Shown piece after piece: positions 7,877-15,000 of a DNA stretch of 15,000 bases. Both the position numbers and the translations under genes were made by a program. The notes beneath the pieces were generated by a model. That model saw only the letters and a program-made list of their open reading frames with translations. It was not told where the DNA came from and did not search any database. The stretch is from Chromera velia (taxonomy: Eukaryota; Sar; Chromeraceae), in contig JAHBMJ010003599.1 in NCBI GenBank assembly GCA_018398765.1, positions 1-15,000 on the forward strand, in the 5' to 3' direction. Numbering within the stretch: position 1 is the first letter of the stretch; every line of letters begins with the position of its first letter.

Positions 7877-8594
7877 TCGTTGATGTCTATTCTTATGTGT
7901 TCAGTCGATCTACAGTATTATTAACGACAAGCGAACAGACATGCATGCAGTCTTCGGGAAGGGAGTGAGATAGAAGAGAGAGGAGGAAAAGATGTGAATA
8001 AATAATATTGTATGTGAACATATGTGTGCGTGAAGCTTTCTGCTGCCGTCCTCTGTTTTCTCCGTCTCTTCACGTTTTGTTCGTACCTCCGTCTGCCCGT
8101 CTACTTTCATTCAGAAAAGATAACTGGAAGGGGTTCTCTTACAGGCGTGCTATTCTATCTATCGCCCGCTCCTTTCAGCAGGCCGGTCTGAGAAAGAGAG
8201 AAAGAAAGCAAGCTGTTCATTGCAAGTCTGTTTATGTTTGTGCACGTAAATTTGATTGACTTCTATCAATGGGAGGAAACCTTTCTGCTTGTCAGCTTCC
8301 GCGTCTAGATTTTGAGAGTCGGTTGATTGTGAATGACTGTCTCAATAACGGTGCCGAAGGGATTTCTGTGTCTCAGCCTGTGCTTCCTCACAATGCCTCT
8401 GTCATGGTGCGAGGATGCTCAAGATTTCATTCCTTCGACTATATGCTTTGAAGTGCCAGTCTTCTGTTAGTTACATGGGTTTGCATTGCATCTAGTTGAT
8501 CGTGCTCATTCGATCACTTGCCTCTTTTTTCCTTTTTGTGCGTGCTTGGATATATTTGGCTGATCGTAAGGACGCGATTTTCTTGTCCGTGGCC

Positions 8595-8604
8595 GGGGGG
8601 GATC
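8595..8604 (+). other. candidate polypurine tract
   Basis: GGGGGGGATC-type sequence (seven G then GATC) directly abuts the TG start of the 3' LTR. Seven consecutive G with an A fits a plus-strand primer, although the two pyrimidines next to the LTR are imperfect. Confidence 0.5.
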
Positions 8605-9057
8605 TGTGGAGTCTTACCCTGTAGCGCCGCTCTTTGAGCCTTCGCATGCGCCGTGACTGAGTGAACCAGCGTGCCGCACCACATTCTGCCGCCGCGCTTT
8701 GCTTCATACGTGTCGCGCGCGCATCGATCGAAGTCGAGTCTGACCTTTGCAATGTTCGCATTCAAGCAACATGTCACTTGAGCAATAGATAAGATCGTTT
8801 AAGGCCAACGTCATAGATCGGGAGTCTGACACCTCGAGAGAGAGGAACAGAGAGAAATGTAAGTAGAAATTATGCAATTATAATAGAATGAACCCAGCTG
8901 ACTGGAATCCCAGATCGCTCTAGAGCTAAACCTTCTGTAAACTGTTGCCTGAATGAGTGTTATTCACGTTCTTTCTCTAGAATTTCTCTAAGGCTCTTGT
9001 CCTTGCTTTACCTTCTGTCTGGACGCCATAAGGTGGCCGGACAGGGGGGACAAAGCA
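8605..9057 (+). repeat. 3' long terminal repeat
   Basis: TGTGGAGTCTTACC to GACAAAGCA, the partner of 5230-5686. Both outer boundaries can be placed because similarity stops at TG and at CATT on either side. Confidence 0.85.
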
Positions 9058-9061
9058 TTAT
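9058..9061. repeat. right 4-bp target-site duplication of the LTR element
   Basis: TTAT, matching 5226-5229, within an ATT-rich stretch of the interrupted TIR element. Confidence 0.5.
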
Positions 9062-9206
9062 TATTTTATCAGAAGTGCCAAACATATAACAAAAACATAT
9101 CTAACTACAAAACCTATTTTTACTAACTTTGCTTAGACCTCTGACCACCAGACTAAAAAAAAAAAAGAAAGAAAGACAAAATCTCAACATGTCGATTCTT
9201 TCAAGT

Positions 9207-9235
9207 TTTTTTTTTTATCACTGTGCGTCGCCTAG
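9207..9235 (-). repeat. right terminal inverted repeat
   Basis: A T-run followed by ATCACTGTGCGTCGCCTAG, the exact inverse of the left end at 5157-5185. Confidence 0.9.
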
Positions 9236-9243
9236 GCTCAAAT
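9236..9243. repeat. right 8-bp target-site duplication of the TIR element
   Basis: GCTCAAAT, identical to 5149-5156 and to the single uninterrupted copy at 4926-4933. Confidence 0.88.
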
Positions 9244-9620
9244 TAAGCTTATAAAAACCATCTAACGTTGTTGTATCCATTTCAAATACTTTAAAAGTCA
9301 TTCACTATTTTTTTTACATATATATAAAAAAATATTCTTCCCCATTTCACCCTGGAAATACATAAGAAATTTTGCTCTGGAATTGGGGCCCCTATTTCAC
9401 CCCAATTTCCAATTATGTTTATAATTTATGAAAAAGCTGTCACATAATGTTCTAAATTACTTAATTAGATTCTAGAAGCCCCAAACTTCTTGAAACACAC
9501 TTTGTTTTGACTAGATTACATATGTTTTTATCAGTCAAAAAATGTATTCCGTTTTGGGGAAATGGGGCGAAATGGGCCCCAATTTGCCCCCATTCACCCC
9601 ATTTATACCCCAATTTCATA
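9244..9620. repeat. AT-rich host repeat (right part)
   Basis: Continues the repeat interrupted at 5156. TTATAAAAACC(A/C)TCTAACGTTGTT and the following AAA-rich stretch match 4940-5010. Further on, CCCCATTTCACCC, CCCCAATTT and GGGGAAATGGGG motifs dominate. 9560-9576 and 9589-9604 form an imperfect hairpin. Confidence 0.7.
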
Positions 9621-9790
9621 GGGCAGTTAACTTTAAATGTGTTAGAAATCTGAACATTTATTTAACTGTAGTATTAAAATTCAAATCTTTGAATAAAAAC
9701 GCAAGTCACGTACGTTTGTCTAAATAAAAAATTTACACTGTTCGCACAGAAATAGACTCTCTCCCTTTCTTTAGACACTTTCCCTCGCTG

Positions 9791-9807
9791 CACGCGCGCG
9801 CGCGTAG

Positions 9808-9859
<52 letters not shown>
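9791..9859. repeat. compound (CG)n-(GT)n-(GA)n microsatellite
   Basis: A (CG) run at 9793-9804, GT repeats at 9808-9832 and GA repeats at 9832-9859, each nearly perfect. The alternating purine-pyrimidine part is Z-DNA prone. Confidence 0.95.
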
Positions 9860-9862
<3 letters not shown>

Positions 9863-10990
9863 TGTCCGTCTGTCTGAAAGTCTGTCTGTGTGCCTGCGCG
9901 CCCGCCCGCCTGTCTGTCGGTCTGTCTGTGTGTCTCTTTCTGTGTCTGTTTTCCTGTCTTTCTGTCTATCTGGGAGGAAGAAAAGAGATTTGCCTGTCTC
10001 TCTGTATCTGCCTATCTGTCTATCAGTCGGTCTGTCTATCTGTCCGTCTGTCTGTCTTTCCGTCTGTCTTTCCGTCTGTCCAGTCTCACAGTGTCCTAGC
10101 CTTTTGCCAATCAGTCAAGAGAGGGAAAAAAAAGAAGAAGAAAACATGGTCTCTCTGCCTGTCTGCACCTCTCTGCCTGCCTGCCTGCCCGTCTGTCTGG
10201 CTCTCTGTCTGTCTGTCTCTGTCTGTCTATCCATTCTACGGAAAAAAATATTAAAAACAGAAAAAAGACGAAAAGAAAGAGGGAAAGGAAAAAGGGCGAC
10301 GATGGAAGTTCCAGTTGCTGTTTTTTTTTTTTCGTGTCTGCTGACTCTCCTGATTGATTATCTTGCTCCGTGTCTGTCTGTCTGTCTATCTATTTATCTA
10401 TCTATCTATCTATCTGTCTGTCTGTCTGTCTGTCTGTCGGTCGGTCGGTCAGTCTGTCTGTCTTTGTCTGTCTGCCTGCCTCTCTATTTGTCTATCTGTC
10501 TATCTGTCTGTCTGTCTAACTTTCTCTCTGTCTGTCTGCTCTGTCTGGTCTGTCCGATTTGACAAAAAGTCAAGAAAAGGCAAGAAAGAAAAGGAGAGAA
10601 CATATTGGCTCTCTATCCGTCTGCCTGGCTGGCTGGCTGGCTGCACATGAAGCGAAAGAAGGGGAAGAAAGAAACATCAAATCTGTCGGCCTGCCTTTTT
10701 TCAATTTGTCTGCTCGTGACCGTTCGGTTCTTCTCGGTCTGTTTATTTGTGTGGCTCTGTATCTGTCTGGCCTGTGTGTCCATTCATTTCTTTATTTGTC
10801 TGCCTGTTTATATGTCTGTTCGTCTGTCTCTGTCTGTGCGTCTGTCTCTTTGCCTTTTGTTCAGCTTGGTATGCCTGAAAACCCATGGTATCTGTTTTTT
10901 TGTCTATGTCTAGGTCTATGTACTTATCATTCTCTGCCTGCCCGTCTGTTTGTCTGTCTGTCTATCCATGCATGTATCTGCATGTCTGTC
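9860..10990. repeat. degenerate (TCTG)n array with purine islands
   Basis: More than 1 kb built from TCTG, TCTA, CCTG and TCGG tetramers, for example 10370-10450. At least five A/G-rich islands break it: about 9971-9989, 10119-10146, 10240-10303, 10560-10601 and 10651-10679. Ser/Cys/Leu/Val-rich open frames across it arise because the repeat contains no stop codons, and they are not genes. Confidence 0.92.
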
Positions 10991-11584
10991 TGGTGTGCAT
11001 GCAGATCTGGTCTGTCTGCTTCTGCAACTCCCAGAGGGAGGGGGATCAATGGGTCCATGTCGAAAGGGGACATAGAAGACTGATGCAAGATGACAGGACG
11101 ATGGACAACTGGAAGTCTGAGTGAGAGCGATTCAAGCAGATCCCAATGCAGGATAGGGACGTTAATCGCGATGATTTGTTGCGTGAAAGAAAATTAAGTG
11201 CAGAAACGGTTTTTGAAGACACACGACAGACTCGGATCGCAAGGATGGTCGGTGTGCGTAAGCAGAGAGGCACTGAAATGTGACTGACATGCAGTCTGGC
11301 CATGCGTGCATGCTGCAGGGATCTATCTATGTATCGATATTTGTTCGGGATCTGTGCGGATGAGTGCAGCAGACTGATAGGATGTGGAAAGGTCGATAGA
11401 CTGACCAAGGCCGATCATTCTGGGTCTAATAATGAGTGGAGATCTCTTTTGGTGTTTTGTTTGAGTTCTTCATGCATGCACGCATGCATGTGCCTGCGCG
11501 CACCCCCCAAAAAAGGTCAGACATGCAATCCATGCAATTTTTTCCGATCCCTTCGACCAACGCGTGCTTTCCTCATGCATGCAA

Positions 11585-11651
11585 GCAGAAACGACACATA
11601 GTGGGTCCTGTAGAGCCATCATATAATCACAGACATCGTCACAGAAGAAGT
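11585..11651 (+). repeat. 67-bp dispersed direct repeat, copy 1
   Basis: Starts GCAGAAACGAC and ends CACAGAAGAAGT. About 60 of 67 bases match copy 2. Similarity stops abruptly at both ends. Confidence 0.85.
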
Positions 11652-11909
11652 ACACAGACTCGATCTCTGAGGCGAGGGGAGGATCGACCTCAGAAGTCAA
11701 CAGAAGCAAAGCAACGACAAAGCTAGCCCTCAGCTCCTTGCAAAGAACATGAGAAATGGAGCCAGGTGTTGAGGGGGGAAAACCAAGTCGAGGGAAAGAA
11801 ACAGTCCTTTCTGGGAGGGGGGATGGTTGGAGAAAAAACAAGGTCTTTGGAAGTCATCTTTTTTTGCCCTCTTTCTGGTTGGGAAGAAAAGAGCGAAACG
11901 GCTTTAACC

Positions 11910-11976
11910 GCAGAAACGACCTATAGTGAGTCCTACAGAGCCATCATATATTCACAGACATCGTCACAGAAGAAGT
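11910..11976 (+). repeat. 67-bp dispersed direct repeat, copy 2
   Basis: Matches 11585-11651 with a few substitutions and no gap, at a distance of 325 bp. On the minus strand copy 1 stays open (FFCDDVCDYMMALQDP) while copy 2 has a stop at the equivalent place, so a coding role for the pair is doubtful. Confidence 0.85.
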
Positions 11977-12489
11977 GTCAATGCCGAGAAGGACTCGAGA
12001 GTCAGTAAAGTCTAGTAAGGCTAGAAGACTCGAGAGAGTGTCCTGTGCATGTGATGACGTCAATCGCTCGATCAAAATACTTTGTGGCTAAAAATTTAAG
12101 CAACACATGGGCATGCATGCAACCGTGCAACACGCGCGCAGAGAGGCGCAAAGCAATTAATGCAACTCAAAGCAACACACAAGTAAAGCAACACATGGCG
12201 TAAAGGCCGGATCGATCTATATATATATATATAACTTAGCTCAAGCTGCATGATATTGTTTCGAATCTGACTAGCTGATCTTTGTTCCCTTCACACACGT
12301 TCATTGACAATGGGATGAGAGGTTGCGTTCACGGTCAGCACACTTTTCTATGCACAGCTCCCAAATATATATGTATACAGGCAAGCCTTCTGAAAGATTG
12401 CCCCTTTCTCGACCAAATACGTACATGTGTTCTTTATATATATATAAGGTGTTGCATTGTTTGGGTCGACCGTGTCTATACGAAAAGCG

Positions 12490-12726
12490 ATGCCCTCGAG
12501 AACTGAGGAGTTTCTTGCCAGAGCCGAAGCCATTGAGAAAGAAATTGAGGCACTCCAGCAAGACATCACGAAGGTTCGCAACACAGTCACGAAAGGATCT
12601 CCCCCCAACAAAGCAGATGAGGTCGCTGGGGAGGTGGCGAGGCTGACAGAGCTTGTGGCGACAAAAGAGGCGGAAATGGCCGAGCTCATGAGGGCAGCTG
12701 ATGAAGCAGCAAGAAAGGGTACTTGA
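12490..12726 (+). CDS. small coiled-coil (helical hairpin) protein, unknown function
   Basis: A 78-residue frame from ATG 12490, with G at -3, to TGA 12724-12726. Residues 4-33 (TEEFLARAEAIEKEIEALQQ and on) and 41-75 (ADEVAGEVARLTELVATKEA and on) both show heptad spacing of Leu, Ile, Val and Met with many Glu, Lys and Ala. A GSPPN turn at 36-40 separates them. This predicts two antiparallel helices forming a coiled-coil hairpin or an oligomer, soluble, with no signal peptide or membrane segment. Coding is supported by the heptads and by codon use unlike the flanking AT-rich DNA. An in-frame TAA lies upstream near 12443, so this ATG is the first possible. A possible 61-nt intron (12719-12779) spans the stop, and splicing would change only the last residues. 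ATATATATATAA at 12435-12446 could be a TATA element. I do not recognise the family. Confidence 0.6.
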   Translation: MPSRTEEFLARAEAIEKEIEALQQDITKVRNTVTKGSPPNKADEVAGEVARLTELVATKEAEMAELMRAADEAARKGT

Positions 12727-12779
12727 AGAAGAAGAAGAAAAAGAAAAAAAAAGTCTACTCATTTTTATCCTTTTTGCAG
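12719..12779 (+). other. possible short intron across the stop codon
   Basis: GTACTTG donor after AGAAAG, an A/G-rich start, then a pyrimidine tract ATTTTTATCCTTTTTGCAG. If removed, the joined codon is GCA followed at once by TGA, giving a 77-residue protein instead of 78. Splicing is a prediction from sequence only. Confidence 0.35.
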
Positions 12780-13410
12780 CATGAAGCAGACTGCGCCAAG
12801 TTCTTCGTGATGCTACATGCAGTGCGATTGCTGCCTCCATGCATGGATGCGAGAGTGAGAGGCACATCATGCCTGCATGCGTCCCAATTGAATGGAGGTC
12901 TTTTCGATCGCTGCAGTGTTCCAGCCTTTAATTGTCAATTGAGTGGGTGCAGGAGAGACCCCTGAAGGCTCCAATGGACATGCAAACCATTTCGGCCGGA
13001 ACTTGCATGCTCTTTTATGGCTAGGCGTGCAGGGGATTTTCGAATCATGCACTCATTCTCTCTCTCATGAGCTCGGCCGACCGCTGATTTCAGTCTTCGT
13101 GTCATTCCTCTACTTCGTTGTTATCCTGGCCGGTCTCGTCCATTGCTTTCAGCACAAAATGCGTATTCCAAGCATACTGGTCATTATGCTGGCTCCCCTC
13201 CTCCCCCCCCCACGCACCCAGCGAAATACTGTAAAGGCAGAAACGTTCCTTTCGAGGAGTTCATTTTGTCCCCGTTTCTCTGCCTTCCACACGATCCTGC
13301 CAGACTGAGAGGTAAACGTTCACCGCCAACCCCTTCTCGCGTCTTCTTTGCTCCTGCCCTTTATATTCTTTTTTTTTCTTCCTGCCTGCTTTTTGAAGGT
13401 AGGTCTCCGA
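12780..13410. other. region downstream of the coiled-coil gene
   Basis: The first part probably serves as its 3' untranslated region. A frame near 12943-13308 lacks an ATG start (GTG only). It is moderately hydrophobic in the middle (VFVSFLYFVVILAGLVHCF) but shows no family signature, so it is not called a gene. A C-rich run lies at about 13200-13211. Confidence 0.4.
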
Positions 13411-13617
13411 CTGTGTCTTCCTTTCTTCCTCTCTTTCCTCCTTCCTTCATCACTCCTTCCCGCCCTCCCACCATCCATCCATCCATCCATCCATCCATTC
13501 CTCCCTTCCTCCCTTCCTCCTCCCTTTCTCCTTCTTTCTTTCCTTCCTTCCTTCTTTCCTTCCGTCCTTCCTTCCTTCCTTCCTTCCTTCCCTCCCTCCT
13601 TCCTTCCTTCCTTCCTG

Positions 13618-13653
<36 letters not shown>

Positions 13654-13850
13654 TTTTCTGTCTATCTATCTCTTTCTTTGTCTCTTTGTTTCTTTCCTTC
13701 TTTCCTTCTTTCCTTCTTTCTTTCTTTCTTTCTTTCTCTGTTCCTTTCTTTCTTTCTTTCTTTCTTTCTTTCTCTTTCTGTGTTTCTATCGATCTATCCA
13801 TCTATCTATTTGTCTGTCTGTCTGTTTGTTTGCGTGTGTGCTGCTTGATA
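13411..13850. repeat. long homopyrimidine tract of (CCTT)n, (CT)n, (CTTT)n, (CCAT)n
   Basis: About 440 bases almost free of purines on the plus strand: (CCAT) near 13472-13498, TTCC blocks 13510-13615, (CT) 13619-13650, CTTT blocks 13670-13770, then TCTA and TCTG tetramers. Frames encoding Ser/Phe/Leu/Pro-rich (plus) or Arg/Lys/Glu-rich (minus) peptides are composition artefacts. Confidence 0.93.
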
Positions 13851-14844
13851 TATGTGAAAAGAAAGACAAAGGAGAAGAATGAGTTAGTCTGTCTAAGAAT
13901 CTAAGTCTGTCTGCCTGCTTGTGTGCCAGTGCCTTTTTGTCTATTTTGCTGTATGTGTGTCTATTTACCAGACTCGGTTTATATAGATATTATTACAGAA
14001 TTTCAACAGAAGGATGAAGACAACTTACAGTTACTTTAATTCTAAATATATATTCTGTAAATTATAGACTGTAAATTGCTTGCAATAAAATCATATAAAA
14101 ATCTGTGTATGCATTGCATGGTAAAACCCTCTATAGACAAATGAAAGCGTGACTAGTTGATTAAAAAAGAATCATCTATTACAAAGTCAGTAAAGAGTTT
14201 ACAAATTAACATTTACTGTGGAAGCAAAACTCCGAGTTTAGCTGCTCAGGCTGCTTACCTCAATTATGGTCTATACCACAATTAATTTAGCTAGACTACA
14301 CAACAAAAATGCTAGACGGCAGAGTACCCTAAATACTCAGCTAGAGCACGGACATGGACAGGCATCAGTGCTGTACGTTCAACTCACTGATACAGCCGGC
14401 CTGGTTATTTTCCCTTATGCAGAAATGCCAGAGGAGTAGGGTATCCCCCTCTTCTGCAAAGTACAAGAAAAGATAAGGACACACCACCAGGAAAGCCTGA
14501 GCACTAAAGACAGCCAAGTAAGATAGATAATAGCAGTACTATGGTGTTGGATCCACCATCTAAGAATGTGCATAAGGTTTTTTACCACTTGTCCTTGCCC
14601 ATGTCCACTGATCCAAGCCACCAATACATATATCCACATCATCTATATATCTCACCTCCCACCCACTATCCAGACCCAACCCCCCTTACTATGAGTGTCA
14701 TTGACCCTACCAGCCTTCAACACCGTGACCACCTACTATACGGTACTCTACAAGTCCCAGGTCACTGAGGAGTTCTTCAGCCCCTGCTACGCATAGACCC
14801 TAAGGGCTCGCCCGAGGGCCCCCCACACCTTACCGTAGAGTTGT
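13851..14844. other. AT-rich then mixed non-genic sequence
   Basis: 13980-14340 is AT-rich without clear repeats. 14380-14800 has overlapping open frames on both strands (14415-14642 minus, 14541-14768 plus) with no recognised motif and no splice support. No RNA gene was seen. Confidence 0.4.
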
Positions 14845-14940
14845 TAAATACTGCCTAAAATAAATACCGATAACCGTTATTTGGAGGTCAAATACCAAAT
14901 TTAGGTATAAAGTATTTATTTAGGTATTTATAATCTACTC
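14845..14940. repeat. imperfect inverted repeat rich in AAATACC/GGTATTT
   Basis: 14845-14875 (TAAATACTGCCTAAAATAAA and on) pairs in inverse with 14914-14940, which ends TTTAGGTATTTA. A 3-base gap and a few mismatches interrupt the match. The roughly 38-base spacer would form a loop. It could be the end of a foldback-type repeat continuing past the window. Confidence 0.55.
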
Positions 14941-15000
14941 CTGGAGAATTGAGGGCCAACAACCTAAAATTGGGTATGTTTTCCGGGAAATTTTGTTGTA

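Larger units (their letters stand above)
5705..8594. other. interior of the LTR element without recognisable retroviral genes
   Basis: Composition varies strongly: balanced, partly coding-like sequence to about 6420, G-rich tracts at 6682-6807, A/G-rich stretches at 6910-6970 and 7520-7640, then mixed sequence. Open frames are short, and none carries a family motif I know. Near the left end, 5802-5822 forms a hairpin with a perfect 7-bp stem (CACGGTC/GACCGTG) and a 7-base loop. Palindromes of 12 bp lie at 6634-6645 and 6657-6668. Confidence 0.55.
5230..9057 (+). mobile_element. non-autonomous LTR retrotransposon (LARD/TRIM-like)
   Basis: Two direct repeats of 457 and 453 bp (5230-5686 and 8605-9057) start TGTGGAGTC and end ACAAAGCA, the canonical TG...CA limits. 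They enclose about 2.9 kb. A candidate primer-binding site starting TGG lies four bases inside the 5' LTR, and a G-rich purine tract lies immediately before the 3' LTR. Both place the element on the plus strand. TTAT flanks each outer end. No reverse transcriptase, integrase, protease or gag motif (for example YxDD or a CCHC knuckle) is visible in any frame of the interior, so mobility would depend on enzymes supplied from elsewhere. Confidence 0.8.
5157..9235. mobile_element. TIR DNA transposon (MITE-sized), split by an LTR element
   Basis: The ends are perfect inverted repeats beginning CTAGGCGACGCACAGTGAT and running into a run of ten or eleven A, 29 matching bases in all (5157-5185 against 9235-9207). 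A further CTTGA-AGAA similarity lies just inside each end. Flanking GCTCAAAT duplications of exactly 8 bp mark insertion. Removing the nested retrotransposon leaves about 247 bp (5157-5229 plus 9062-9235) with no coding capacity, so it is non-autonomous. Eight-base duplications are typical of hAT elements but also occur in P, Merlin and Sola1 families. The CTAGGCGACG terminus does not settle the superfamily. Confidence 0.85.
10991..12489. other. intergenic region with scattered short repeats
   Basis: No supported gene. It contains the alternating CATGCATGCACGCATGCATG block at 11471-11490, the 67-bp repeat pair listed separately, three copies of AGCAACACA(TGG) at 12099, 12171 and 12187, and ATATAT tracts near 12217 and 12435. 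Confidence 0.5.

Noticed and set aside
9808-10562. Long Ser/Cys/Leu/Val-rich open frames (148 and 224 residues)
   Set aside because: They translate the TCTG tetramer array, which lacks stop codons in these frames. Overlapping frames give the same kind of peptide, and purine islands appear as Lys/Glu inserts.
12943-13308. A 121-residue frame with a hydrophobic centre
   Set aside because: It starts with GTG rather than ATG, shows no known motif, runs into low-complexity C-rich sequence and has no splice or context support.
13143-13904. A 253-residue Ser/Phe/Pro/Leu-rich frame and its antisense Lys/Arg/Glu/Gly-rich partner
   Set aside because: Both come from the homopyrimidine tract. No unique sequence or domain is present.
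14541-14768. A 75-residue Pro/His/Tyr-rich frame, and 14415-14642 on the other strand
   Set aside because: The two overlap antisense, neither has a recognisable family, and codon use shows no clear preference.
1-15000. CRISPR array, bacterial operon, riboswitch or rRNA
   Set aside because: No regularly spaced identical repeats with unique spacers, no clustered genes with ribosome binding sites and no rRNA core sequence are visible. The split gene shows this is eukaryotic DNA.

Overview
The window is nuclear DNA from a eukaryote, most likely a microbial one (an alga or another protist). Signs of this are a split gene with a clean GT-AG intron, a good Kozak-type start context, long microsatellites, class I and class II transposable elements, and low gene density. 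Base composition changes sharply along the window. I cannot fix the species. A chromerid-, dinoflagellate- or stramenopile-like alga is a guess from gene style and repeat content, not a demonstrated match.

Layout. 1-465 is AT-rich flank with an (AT)n tract. 466-2077, minus strand, is a two-exon gene for a gamma-glutamylcyclotransferase-like protein (AIG2/GGACT fold, 185 residues). Its 1054-base intron holds a degenerate 58-72 bp purine-rich minisatellite and a G-rich stretch. 2078-2681 is a shared divergent promoter region with a perfect 18-bp palindrome. 2682-3416, plus strand, is an uninterrupted gene for a 244-residue membrane protein: a Gln/Pro/Tyr-rich tail, then about four hydrophobic segments. 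3417-4840 is non-genic, purine-rich and then AT-rich.

4841-9620 is a nested repeat stack. A locally duplicated AT-rich repeat (223 bp offset, with CCCTATTT/CCCCATTT motifs) was invaded by a roughly 247-bp TIR element. That element has a 29-bp perfect inverted repeat and an 8-bp target duplication, GCTCAAAT. An LTR retrotransposon (5230-9057) then inserted into the TIR element. Its two LTRs are about 455 bp and roughly 90% identical, start TG and end CA, and have a candidate primer-binding site and polypurine tract. The 2.9-kb interior shows no gag or pol that I can recognise, so it looks non-autonomous. It carries at least one GC3-rich coding-like fragment in antisense, possibly captured host sequence.

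9791-10990 is a compound microsatellite: (CG)n, (GT)n and (GA)n, then about 1.1 kb of degenerate TCTG repeats broken by purine islands. 11000-12480 holds a 67-bp direct repeat pair and no convincing gene. 12490-12726 encodes a small 78-residue coiled-coil helical hairpin, with a possible 61-nt intron over its stop. 13411-13850 is a long homopyrimidine tract. 13851-15000 is AT-rich with no supported gene and ends in an imperfect inverted repeat.

The three genes do not form an obvious pathway. The first two probably share a bidirectional promoter region. The most informative part of the window is the three-layer insertion history, which can be read because the duplicated host repeat preserves an empty site.
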